Assembly: GCA_963573315.1 (NCBI GenBank) | Contig: OY752140.1 | Location: 2,480,001-2,544,000 of the forward strand | Direction: 5' to 3' | DNA length: 64,000 nt | Source: Entomortierella parvispora | Taxonomy: Eukaryota > Mortierellomycota > Mortierellomycetes > Mortierellales > Mortierellaceae | The notes under the pieces: model-generated | What the model saw: only the letters and a program-made list of their open reading frames with translations | Database searches by the model: none | Told to the model about the DNA's origin: nothing | Part shown: in pieces, positions 12,515-22,208 of the stretch | Numbering within the stretch: position 1 is the first letter of the stretch | Layout: every line of letters starts with the position of its first letter | Program-made: the position numbers and the translations under genes

Positions 12515-15500
12515 TCACATTTTGAGGAGTTCAACACATCTTTGCAATATGGATGCACAGTACATCTTTGCTTTTTCTCCGCCTGCGCTGCCTCCATGCT
12601 CCGCCTTGAGTATCTCCCAAACCTCCAATGACCATTGATAGCACTCCATAATTTCTGGGAAGAACTCCCGCAGCAGCAAGGCATCTGGCAGTGTTTCGGA
12701 CGAAGGTGGTGTCAGCAAAATCAACAGCCCAAATAAAAGACTCTCTGCTAATTCTGCATTGTAAGGTACTGAGGATGCGGAGGAAAACGATCCTGTGTTT
12801 GATGTGTGATCTCCAGGCATTTTTAGCGTCGTCAGCGGCCGCGTTGCTGTTGGTGCCAAAGACGAAGCTGTCATCATAGCAGCCAATGTCTCTTCAGTTG
12901 ACAGCGAGCCTTTTTGCCGGGAATAAGCACTTGTAGAGAAGGATAGTGGCATTGGTGCCGACTCCGGTGGAGAGTGGTATCGAAGGGACAATAGAAAGCG
13001 CAATAACTCTCTCGTCATGCTCAGCAGATGTGGTGAGTTTCCTATATAAAAAAAAGGGGGTACGGGCAATTAGGTCACCCGTCGTTACGTTTGAAATTCA
13101 CTCTGGAAAACAAGGGGGGGTTGATGGCTCATTACCTGAGTAGTAAACAATAATACCTAACGACATGATAAACTTCTTCATGACCATTGCCGGTGCTCTT
13201 TGCATTGCATCGTACCCGCGTTCGTTGCCTGCACCGCGATTGCCTCCCCAGCGGCCTAACAAGCCACCCAAGAATATTGGAGCAAGACTAGCAAAAGGGT
13301 TTGCTTTTGGCGTCGGACGCCGAGTCTCAATGTCTGATTTTTGGGAAAACCTCCGTGTACGCGCAAGGGATATGGATGAAGTGATTGATCCAAAAGTTGC
13401 AGGGGATTGCTCGCCGGAGCCATGACCAGTTGGTGAAGATGAGGGCCGTGATACCTCATGTCTGTTTTTCTGGAAGGAAGCTGCACCTCGACGAGCGAGG
13501 GCTCCACGATTATCGGGTGTATTAGGGGTTGGAGGTAAATCGAATCCTGACAGCTCTCGCGCAGCAAGAGAAAGTGCAGTCAATATGTTTAGTCGCTGCC
13601 CTATTGAGTTTGTTCTCTTATAAAACTCGTCTATCAAGACTCTAAAAGTGCCATCAAAGTCAATTCAGACTGTTAGTCCATCTACAAGAAAGCGGTTGGG
13701 AGTTGACTAGTACGACTGGAGGGATGCCGTACCCTGCAACGACTTTAGGAGCGGAGACCACAAGGGCAACAAGTGCCGCTTCTTTTTTGCCATGAAAGTT
13801 GTCCATTTCGAACGTGTCCTGTTGCTGAATTAGCGCTATAGCCAGCGCCTCTCCAAATTCCTCTGTTAAGGAAACCGAAACATAAATGTTAGAACCTTCA
13901 AGAAAATGACAATCTCCAAACTATAGAATAGATAGATAATACTCTTACCAATTTCTAAACTACTGGCTTTGCGCCTAATGAGTTCTGCTGACGCTTCTAG
14001 CCCGACCTCGGCCTTCTTCCTGTCTTCGCTGGCGCGAATGTAGGCATGCAAATCGCGCAAAAACAAGGGGGCTGCTACCTTCTGATTCTTCATAGTATCT
14101 GTATCTTCGTCAGTGTCAGAATCACCCTCCATATCGTATGGTTGAAGGTCATCATCGCTATCGTCATCGCTTTCCAATCTGCTGGCTTTGAGAATCTCGC
14201 TCGAGTAAGAGTCCACGATTGCGTCCGGGTTTTCCTCATCTGAATCCTGTATTGGCGCTGTTTCAGTAGTATTCACAGCGGCAACATTGTAAGCACTCAT
14301 TGTTGGTGGCTGAAACAGCCTCTGGCCATCTTTGAGATTGACAAGAGCACGAGCAAACATCACGTCAGGATTGGATTCCGGCAAGTCAAAGTTGGCTGCT
14401 GCACCAGGAGAATCGACTAGCTTTGAGAATTCCTCCGCGACAATCTGATGGCACGATAAGAAATTAGAATTAGTCAACACGCAGCTCGAGTGATTGCCAT
14501 CATAACTTTTGGAGATAACTTGCCAGTCCGATTGTTTTTCTTCTGAAGTCCTCGATGTCCAGCCACTTTGACATTCCAGCGTGAAGCATGGCTGTTGCGT
14601 CCAATTCTTGGACCAGCCGTCCATCAAGATAGCCAAGAATAAGCAGAAGCTGATAAGAAATATCTGTGTCAAGTTGAACATATATGAGCTTTAAGTGAGA
14701 AAGAAGACGACCTATAAGGCAACCACTACACTTACATTTTTGATACTCCGCGGAGGACCGTTTGACAAACATTGCATCGGACCAAATAGAAAGAGTCTTG
14801 GTAAATGTGCGAGTCAAGACTGAATCTATCAGGGAACGCAATGGATCAGTGTTCCCATTCGTATGCGGTCTCTCTGTCAAATCTCTGTTTCCTCCTACCT
14901 TTGGGTACAGGCCCGTTGTGTGGCCAGCCGCTCTGGACGCAGATTAGCGTGCGCAACACGTCAATGTTGAATACTCGACCTTGAAATAAGATGTCCTCAA
15001 CACAGGAGTTGTTTCGATCATCCACAGCAAATCCAAGGCTCACCAATACATTGGCACATTGGTGAACGGCAAACAGACGATCCTCATCAGTACTCAAGTC
15101 TGAGTGAGCCAGTTTGGAGCTTTGTAAATACTCCATAACTGTGGACAAGAAAGATCTCGCCACACCGGAAGGCACCTGCTCCAAAGCTTCTTTCCATCCC
15201 GGAGCTTGAGCTTTCGATGCAGTATCCCAAATTTTTGAGAACAAAACTTCGACGAGAATTCCTAATAGATAACAAAGTGTAAGCCAGAAAAGCTTGGTCG
15301 CGAGTGCAAGAATGATTTCTCGACATATTTCCACACTTACTGCCATAACCCATGCGCATGAGTTTTCCTATCGTCTCTGCAAGGATCTTGCGATAAATAG
15401 CATTTCCTTGTATTGATCCTTTAGTAGATCCTTCGAGGCACTGAATGAGTTGGGCCGACTGTTCCTTGAAGAACACTGCTTCTTGAAAGCAAGGAGTGAT

Positions 15501-16322
15501 ATCTTTAAAACCATCTTCTCCAGTGCGATCTCTGGAGATTCCAAAGGCATTGGAAACTCCTGTGGGTATGGAGAATAGCCTTGAAATAAAAAGGTTCCAA
15601 AAAGACACTATATCGTTTTTGTTCAAGTCGTTGTCCTGGATAGAGTTCGGGTTGCTTAGAATCGACGATGCTCGATAATAGTCCCCAAGAGTAAAAGATT
15701 TCAAGATTTGTTGTAACAGCCGGAGAATTGTTTCGTTCAGGAACGTGTGATTCTCGTGAAAATGCGAGTTCAGTCTCCCTACAAGGGTGTGAAGCGAGAC
15801 CATGGCGATGCTAGTGTTGAACGGCTTTGATCCCAGAATCATAACCTCCCCAGTGATCTGGCTTGATTGAGAAGGGACAAAATATGTATCGAAGAGGACT
15901 GTCTGAAGGGTTGAGGGCAGTGCACTCAGCCAGTCGAGAGTGATATGGTCCAGGATAAAGTCGATGTAGCCACTCAAAAGTCGCTGGACAAAGTACCGTC
16001 TCCTAGCAGGCGTTGATTCAACTGGTCCTGTCCATGTTATGATATCAGCGGAAAGATCCTCGGAAACAAGACCGATAAACGACAATGGCTCGGAAAGGGC
16101 GCGTATAACTGTGGAGAGAGTCGGCGTTGGAGCAAGAACCAAGTTCTGGAGGTCTGCGAGATGAACAGATATCGCCTCAGATTGTATGCTGTTGTTTTGC
16201 ATTGGACTTGGCATTGCTGAATGAAGCGAATGAAAGAAGAATGCCATGGGTTGGTGGCGTGCTACTGTACCAAGCCGCATGGCCTGTGACTGCAGGAAGA
16301 AGTTGGGTCGCGCGGCTTGCAT
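12515..16322 (-). CDS. TEL2: TEL2/TELO2, TTT-complex subunit for PIKK maturation
   Basis: Core of the Tel2-Tti1-Tti2 complex, which with Hsp90/R2TP stabilises TOR, ATM, ATR and related kinases. The exon series is 15341-16322, 14899-15261, 14736-14825, 14524-14663, 13949-14444, 13733-13862, 13136-13641, 12515-13041, all in phase (about 1077 residues from 16322). The alpha-solenoid motifs are recognisable: RKTIGLIVAEEFSKL and IDEFYKRTNSIGQRLNIL..LSLAAREL, the latter the best family landmark. The C-terminal domain has LLFGLLILLTPP and ends in AKMYCASILQRCVELLKM. The intron between 14524 and 14444 starts with GCAAGT, a GC-AG intron that is the only phase-consistent choice. An acidic Asp/Glu-Ser insert (about residues 580-625) sits before the C-terminal half. 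The start could instead be an internal Met at 16215 or nearby. The gene is longer than human TELO2 because of low-complexity inserts. Confidence 0.82.
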
Positions 16323-16659
16323 TTTTAATTCGCGTTTCGCGCTTCGCGCTCCGCTTTATTCTTCCACAGCTAAACTCGTACAAATGAATAAAATCATGAG
16401 AATAAATTAGTTCACTATACGAAGGTTAGTGATAATACAGCAAATTATTGAATCTCTTTACCTGAGTCTTCGGAATAAAAAGACCCAGCACTTTTTGTAA
16501 CTGATTTTTCAACAGCAAGAAAAGTGATAGGTTTGAATGTCAGGCAAGACTCTTTCAACGACCATTGCTGTCCGAAAAAGAAGGGGCATAGAAACACATG
16601 TAAACACTTACATCGGGTAGCAACCTTCCGGGGTGCTTTGGTTCTTGGTACGGGCGGAT
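16323..16659 (-). other. Downstream flank of the Fanzor ORF; candidate guide-RNA region
   Basis: There is no convincing separate gene between the Fanzor stop (16660) and TEL2. A short frame at 16445-16675 and an intron-like segment (donor GTAAGTG near 16615, acceptor ending cggacag near 16567) suggest alternative 3' processing of the nuclease transcript. In known Fanzor loci the guide RNA comes from the 3' end of the gene and adjacent noncoding DNA, so this flank is where it would be expected. I could not verify a conserved fold or an element end. Confidence 0.3.
16335..16342. promoter_or_regulatory. E2F-like TTTCGCGC site just upstream of TEL2
   Basis: The octamer TTTCGCGC lies 13 bp upstream of the first TEL2 ATG, within a CG-rich block (cgcgtttcgcgcttcgcgct, 16331-16350) embedded in AT-rich DNA. 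It matches the E2F consensus TTTSGCGC known from animals. E2F-type factors are reported in some early fungi. Function here is inference from the match and position alone. Confidence 0.35.
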
Positions 16660-17828
16660 TCAGCTGGTGCGGCATTCGGGCAGGCTGACGTCTGCGATCA
16701 GATTTACTATCTTCTCTAGAGTCTGTTCAAACTTATCTCCAATTTCCTCCAAACGAGTGTGGAGGTACTCGGCGGCTTGCAAAGCCAGTGCAGGGTCACC
16801 CGCGGGCGCATTGCCTGCGTCGGCCCCAGGAGGGCAGAACTTTGCCGGTCTCGCTCGGCCCAGTATGAACTGAAGACAGATGTACGCGATATTCTCCGAT
16901 CCAACCACATCCCGATCAAAGTACTGTTTGCAATTTGTACAATACTTGGATCGCCGTTCTCCATACTGCAGGAACGCGTCACAATTTTGGCGGAGGCACT
17001 TTGCGCTGGTGTAGTACTCATCCACACCCACAACAATGTATCTAAGCCGCCTAGCCTATATCACAACGATGTGGAAAAGAAATGTCAAGCTGATGACAAC
17101 ATCAGGGCTTCACAATGACCCTTTCCCCTTGCTTCATATACTTACCCTTTGAGTGAATCGCCGCTCCAATGGCCCATGTTTAGATGGCAGGCCCGTTCGA
17201 GAATTGAACGAGTCAAGACCAAGAGCAAACACCACCGTTTTTCCAGTACTTCCATCCGCCTTCTTGCCCGAGTAGACTCCTGCAAGCTTGAAGATTTGAT
17301 CTATCGCAAGATCTATCGCCCTCTGTTGCGCTTTCTTCAGATCCCATTTTCTCTTCAGCATCCAATGGGAGTGATAAAAGTCAAATAAAACATCCTGCAC
17401 CGTGCCTACAAGGTCTGGCACTGGTGTGTTCGGCTCCATCAATCCCCCCAGAATCTGCTTGGCTGGACCATGCATGTAATGCAGGTAGTCTTGGATAGAT
17501 AAGTGCTTGCGGGGCGGGATATTCGTTTCGAGTAGATGGACATGCTCCTTGATCTTTTTCTTCCTCACAGCCTCTTGGAACAGTCGGACTGGCTGATAAA
17601 GGAATGACCGTCGGATACGCTTGGACGCACGGTCGTTTGTTGTCCCTGATTTCTCGGCATTGAGAGTCAGGCGCGTGGCTGTCATCGAAAAAACCTCGCC
17701 TGGATCGATACCAATGACAGTGACATCTCCTTGGGTAAGATTGCCAAAGTCAAACACGCTGGCATTGGGCAAAGTAGCTGTCCCTCCCCCAAAAGTGTAT
17801 GTAGTCCCGTTGTTGAACCTGACGGGAC
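16660..17828 (-). other. Fanzor catalytic module: RuvC-I, RuvC-II, zinc ribbon, RuvC-III
   Basis: Two exons, 17146-17828 and 16660-17055, joined in phase 0. The first contains RuvC-I (Asp of GIDPG) after an N-X-G-T-T strand, then a helical bridge region (HLLETNIPPRKHLSIQDYL..., QILGGL) and a strand before RuvC-II (VVFALGLDSFNSRTG). That last motif is the characteristic 'GLDSF' strand that precedes the basic loop in Fanzor proteins. The second exon has IVVGVDEYYTSAKC with the Glu directly before the Tyr-Tyr-Thr-Ser segment, the four ribbon cysteines, and the RuvC-III Asp in DRDVVGSENIA. All three acidic catalytic positions and all four zinc ligands are present. The 60-residue tail after RuvC-III is Ala/Pro-rich and ends at the TGA at 16660. 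Confidence 0.8.
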
Positions 17829-20800
17829 CTGGATTCTTCGACTGTGGGACGAGATTGGGAGCGGTTCCGCCCTGGGCTCCCACCTGTTGGTCTCCAGCAT
17901 CTTCCCGTCATCATTCCCGTCATCATATTCCTCACCTTCTTCATCACCATCGTTGTCATCCGGTGGCATCTCGTTGAGGTTGTCGTCATTGTCGTACTCG
18001 AGATATCCGTCGTTGTCGTCACCGTCGTCACCATCCCTATCATCGTCCTCATCGTCTTCATCGTCATCTTCATCGCCATCTTCATCACCTTCGGGGTCTT
18101 GACTGTCGTGGTCTTTTGGCTTTTTCCTCGCTGGCTTTGGTCGCTTGAAGTCGAGCACCGGGACATTGAGGACAAGTCCATTCGTCTTGAAACTCTGCAT
18201 CAGCACCATCGTTCTTCTTGCCTTCTCTTTCGACCTATCGTTTGTTGCCGCTTCAGGCTTGTCACTCAGGAGCCGTACTTTACGGTGGTACCGTCGAGAC
18301 TTGTCGGGCGTCCTGGACCTTGTCCCAGGGAGATTGGCGGAGGGACGGAACCCTGGCTCATCAATCTTATAGAGGATTTTGAATATGAACCATCCCTTCT
18401 CTTTGGTGACATACGCTGTTCGTTGCTGGCTGGTTGTCCGGTTTGGGCCAAAGATGCGAGTAAGGAGGTTGCTCAAAATGGGGTCATGGAGCTTGCTTCC
18501 AGGTGGTTTGGCCTCCAGAAACATCAGCAGATCATCGCTGTTCACCTGTGTGAAAGTGGCCGCTGTCTTGCCCTGAACAAAGTCAGCAAATTGACCATTG
18601 TTATGCTGAAAGAACCACGAAATGTAGTCGTTCTTGTTGGAGCGTGGCCAGACCTGATGGTCAATCTACTCGTCACAGAGAAAAGATGCCGTCAGTACAT
18701 TGACACTTTATCCATAGATATTTAACACTCATTAATACGCACTTTTGCGGTCCGATAATGCACTCAGATGTTCTTGAGAACATCTCTAGCTGACGATTGT
18801 CCTCCATTTGAATTAAATATCTGCCAACCCCTCTCTTGGTAGCTCTTGAAAGGGCTGGGTAAGGACTGTTTGTATAGAGCAAACATTCTGGCACAAGTTT
18901 GAGCGTCTGGACTCTTCGTCGCCTGTCTGGAACCTTTAAATAACAAGGTTATCAGGCCATTGATGATATTCTGGCCACTGGTACTGCCAACAATCTTTTC
19001 AAGAAAGTCTGCTGGCAGAGCGTGAGAATCTTGTGGCTGTGGCTGGGTGACGGAAGGTGGACCAGCAGAGGATGGACCAGCAGAGTATAGACCAGCAGAG
19101 GATGGACCAGCAGAGTATAGACTAGCAGAGTATAGACCAGCAGAGGATGGACCAGCAGAGGATAGACCGGAAATGGATGGACCAGCAGAGGATGGACCAG
19201 CAGAGGATAGACCGGCTATGGATGGACCTGCAGAGGATGAGGCTATTTGGCGGAACTGGTCGATGCAGACTGCATAGATATCGTACAAGTCGTTTTCCAG
19301 TCTGAGTTTTGTCTTCACACAGTCTTGAATGCGCCTGTTCACAACGATCGCCTCATGAGCAGGCAAACACTGCTCGATGTTGCCAAGTAGAGACCCTGCC
19401 GTGATAGTGACGACCCCAAACTTCTTTCTCAGTCCGCGGAGCTCTATTGTTCCTGCAGTGACGTTGGCGGGCTTTTTGTCCTTTGTGGGGTCGTCCTCTT
19501 CTTTCTGCTGATATATCTTTACCGGGCCCGTTCCAGTGTTAGCCTTATTCTTGCGTTTGCGTTTGCCCTTGCCCTTGCGCTTACGCTTGCCCTTGGCCTT
19601 GCCGCTGCCATGCTTTTGGCGTGGACCAGTGAGTTTTAATTGGCACTTCTCAATGTCTGCCACATTGAGACCTGCAAGGAATGAGGCATCGGGATTGCCA
19701 TACGAATCTTTACTCCGAAAGATGTGCTCGTAAGAGTTATGCCAACTACTGGGACCACCTTTGCGGTAACTGCAGTTGTACATTCTCAAACTATTAAACT
19801 CGACAATCAACGCGTGGATTAATCTTGTGCATCGAGCCCTTGCTGTTTTCTTGCACTCATAAATCAAACACTTACGTCTGCACTGGCACTGGCCTTATAG
19901 GAACCGTTCTGCTCCTCCTCATCTGCTGGATATATCGAGTGTACAAATTCTGGAACAGTTGAGGCTCGTCGATATTAATAGGTGCCTGTGGGTGATCTTG
20001 GTCGTTCTCTGCTTCTACCTCGGCGACCTGTTCGGGGGTAAGATCCTCGTACTCGTGTTTTTTCCGACAAAACGTGGTAATCTTGGCATGGCCGCCCCCA
20101 GCCAGGGTTGTGCAGAGAAAAGCAAAAGCCCTAAGGGATAGCTCATATCGACCCGGTGAAACACCTCGCCTGTCGTTTAGACACCGTGTTACCACATTGC
20201 AGTAACGGCTCAGATATCCACGTGGAGTCATTTTCCGCCATTCGTCGTCATCAATCTTTGGCAACGTTGAGTCCTCTGAGGAAACTTTTCGCTTTCGGGT
20301 TGATCTTTTTGCAGGTGATGCTGAAGAGCTGGAGGAAAAAGTCGTCAACATTGGACCTACAACTTTGACCACCTTGAATTTGCTGTGTGCGGGCTCTCCT
20401 GGCGATTCGGTTGGAGAGTGACGTCTCTTGCCTGTCGTTTTAGCTTTGCCTTTGCCTTTGCCTTTGACAGCTGCCTTCTTGGCGGCCTCAGCCTTCGCCT
20501 TTTTCTCAGCAGCCTTCTTTTTCCGCTCTTCCGCCTGCCTTGCGCCTCACGCGCCCTAACGACCACCGGGTCAAAGTCCCGGATGATGTTTCGGTTTCTC
20601 TTGATTCCGAAGCCGGGAAAGTTGGTCGAGTAGTCGTTCTTGCAGACAATGGCCAAAGCTGTGAGCTGGTCGTCTTCGGAAAACTTCAATACTTTCTTGA
20701 CCATCTCCTTTCTGTATCGCAGAAAGAAAGAACATTTGGGGTTAGGCCGGAAGACAGTTTGTACCTCTGAGTACATGATCAAGTCAGAGTCTTTTGTCAC

Positions 20801-21521
20801 GACGACAGTTTCATCTCTGAGTTCATCACCCTGACTGGCTGGGACTTGTAGAGCTCCGTCGGATACGAAGCAAGCGGACGCAATGCAAGTGTCTGCCTCA
20901 GTGGCACACACACAGACCCTGGTGAGTCGATTGGAAACTTGAGGTAAACCATCAAATGTAGACACGGTAGAGCTGCTAGAGGAAGTCAACTGTGCTTGGC
21001 TGCACTCCTTAATGCCTTCGACAAATGCTCCCTTCTGAGCATCACTCAGGCGATGGGCCTTGCGAAGGTCTCGGTAGATTTTGTCAGGAAGGCCCTTGGG
21101 GATCCAACGCGATCCATCAAATTTCTTCTTGAGAACGTCGAGGTTAGCGCCAGCGCGCTTTCGTGCTTGTTGCCGCGCATTTGCTCGGCGAAGGTGCTCC
21201 AAGTGGAACGTGATGGACTGGCATCATGGGAAGAGGGCCCAGGTGTCGGCAAAGATTTTTTTTTGCCAAAGCTTTGATCTCTTGATGGGCTGGAACCGCT
21301 GCGGCTGCAACAACCAGCCCGCCTTGGTCTCCCGCCCCAAGGCCACCAGACAGAGAGGAGTCGGGGATATAGTGCAGGCTTTTTTTATCAACTGTGGCGT
21401 TGATAAAATCATTGTAGTTGCAAGCCATCACGTCGTAATGCAGATTTTTGATGGTGATGGCTTTTGGATCCACATGAACGCCTGCGGAATTGTTCAAGGG
21501 CCACAATCCTGCAATGCCCAT
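16660..21521 (-). CDS. XPG/FEN1-like nuclease fused to Fanzor (TnpB-like RuvC) nuclease
   Basis: Composite gene of roughly 1450 codons. The 5' part starts MGIAGLWPL, the XPG-family N-terminus, and continues through an XPG-I acidic centre (CATEADTC, VVTKDSDLIMY) and a helix-hairpin-helix-like NDYSTNFPGFGIKR. A Lys/Ala-rich linker (20387-20544) and an unclassified domain follow. The 3' part is Fanzor-type, the eukaryotic relatives of TnpB/Cas12: RuvC-I VIGIDPGEVFS, RuvC-II VGVDEYYTSAKC, a zinc ribbon with Cys pairs CLRQNC and CTNC, and RuvC-III FDRDVVGSENIA. Supported joins are 19876 to 19790, 18743 to 18665, 17936 to 17828 and 17146 to 17055. Three joins are irregular: near 21220-21265, near 20545, and a TGA at 18774-18776. 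Two phase-neutral leader introns (21547-21609, 21683-21750) support the ATG at 21521. Fanzors are programmable RNA-guided DNA nucleases of mobile elements; the XPG fusion is new to me. Two adjacent genes or a decayed copy are the alternatives. Confidence 0.65.
19061..19215 (-). repeat. 15-bp minisatellite coding for SAGPS-type pentapeptides
   Basis: About ten near-identical 15-bp units (plus strand consensus gaccagcagaggatg, alternating with gaccagcagagtata) in the composite nuclease gene. Read on the minus strand they encode repeats such as SSAGP, SSAGL and YSAGP, a flexible disordered spacer. The tract sits in the long N-terminal arm that precedes the Fanzor RuvC module. Confidence 0.9.
20573..21521 (-). 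other. XPG/FEN1-like (PIN-fold) nuclease domain of the composite gene
   Basis: The XPG-N region starts at the ATG (21521). The XPG-I core lies at about 20720-20900, with the acidic residues E and D of CATEADTC and the pair D..D in TKDSDL, in the positions that bind the catalytic metals in FEN1/XPG. The H3TH-type segment LTALAIVCKNDYSTNFPGFG (about 20585-20650) corresponds to the family's DNA-binding helix-turn-helix, usually GCDY...GIG. Here GCDY is CKNDY, which keeps the Asp. The XPG-N half is interrupted by a run of nine A (minus strand, 21256-21264) and a TGA at 21224-21226 in the frame that gives the best helix (LAKK.. then SITFHLEHL). An intron there is possible but no good GT donor is visible. 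Confidence 0.6.
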
Positions 21522-22208
21522 AATTGAGATGTCTACAAGCCGAGTACTATCAAAGTTAGATCCCTGTCTGGATGCTACACACAGCACCCCGTGAGGTCAT
21601 TTAGCTTACCTCGGAACTTTTCCTTCGTACAAGATATATCTGTAGCTTTTGTCTTTGGGGCGACTGTAGCGCAGCTGGTTGCCTGTGGGTGAAGAAAACT
21701 TGTTAGGAAGAAAGACAAAGTTGGCACTTTTGTTCACTCGCCTCACTTACTAACAGTCTTTGCTGTTTGCAGTCTTTAAAACAGGGCGTCGTGGCGGATA
21801 GACCGACTTTGGTGACGACAGTGGATGGGGTACTGTTGAAGAAGGAGCTGATAGATGTCGTGATTCGAGGGTTGGTGAACAGGTGGATGCGAGTGCAAGG
21901 TAGAGAAAGGTGCAGAGGAGAGCAAGAGTGTGGGAGGAAGGAAAGATATGAAAGCAGGTTCATGGATTCAAATGTTCGTCTTATGGACCCCTGTGGTCTT
22001 TTACTTTTCCCCTCCGTCGAAACAATAGCGGGATGGCGCAAAAAATGTCTATTAACCTTTATTATTTGAAAATATTCATTTGTACAAGTTTGACCTGTAC
22101 TCTTTGCTTTGTTCTTTGCTTGGATTCTCATAGATCTTCGGCATTCTGCAAGAAAGACTTGATTGCTCATCTCATCATTCCCTGTGATATCAGCGATCCG
22201 ACACTTGC
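21522..22208. other. Leader region of the composite nuclease gene
   Basis: It contains a 73-nt leader exon (21610-21682) bounded by good splice sites on the minus strand: acceptor cacccacag, donor GAG/GTAAGC. A further donor TTA/GTAAGTG ends at 21751. The reading phases of these exons do not connect to the MGIAGL frame, so they are best seen as 5' UTR. Beyond 21790 nothing further is recognisable up to the stop of the next gene at 22209. Confidence 0.45.

Noticed and set aside
16445-16675. Minus-strand frame of 76 codons after the Fanzor stop
   Set aside because: It overlaps the nuclease exon in another frame, crosses a good donor/acceptor pair, and shows no family resemblance. Kept only as possible 3' processing of the nuclease transcript.
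20351-20372. Separate start of an independent Fanzor gene (ATG near 20351)
   Set aside because: The reading frame is open and linker-like upstream of this ATG, and there is no intergenic space after the XPG frame. Retained as an alternative but less likely than a fusion.
19047-21527. Plus-strand frames opposite the composite nuclease gene
   Set aside because: They mirror the minisatellite, Lys-rich or catalytic exons and show no conserved motif; antisense shadows.
21703-22170. Minus-strand frame before the XPG part (FLPHSCSPLHLS...) as N-terminus of the nuclease
   Set aside because: Its splice junction to the next exons is out of phase with the MGIAGL frame, and the start MGI-GL is the canonical XPG-family N-terminus, so this is probably leader or unrelated.
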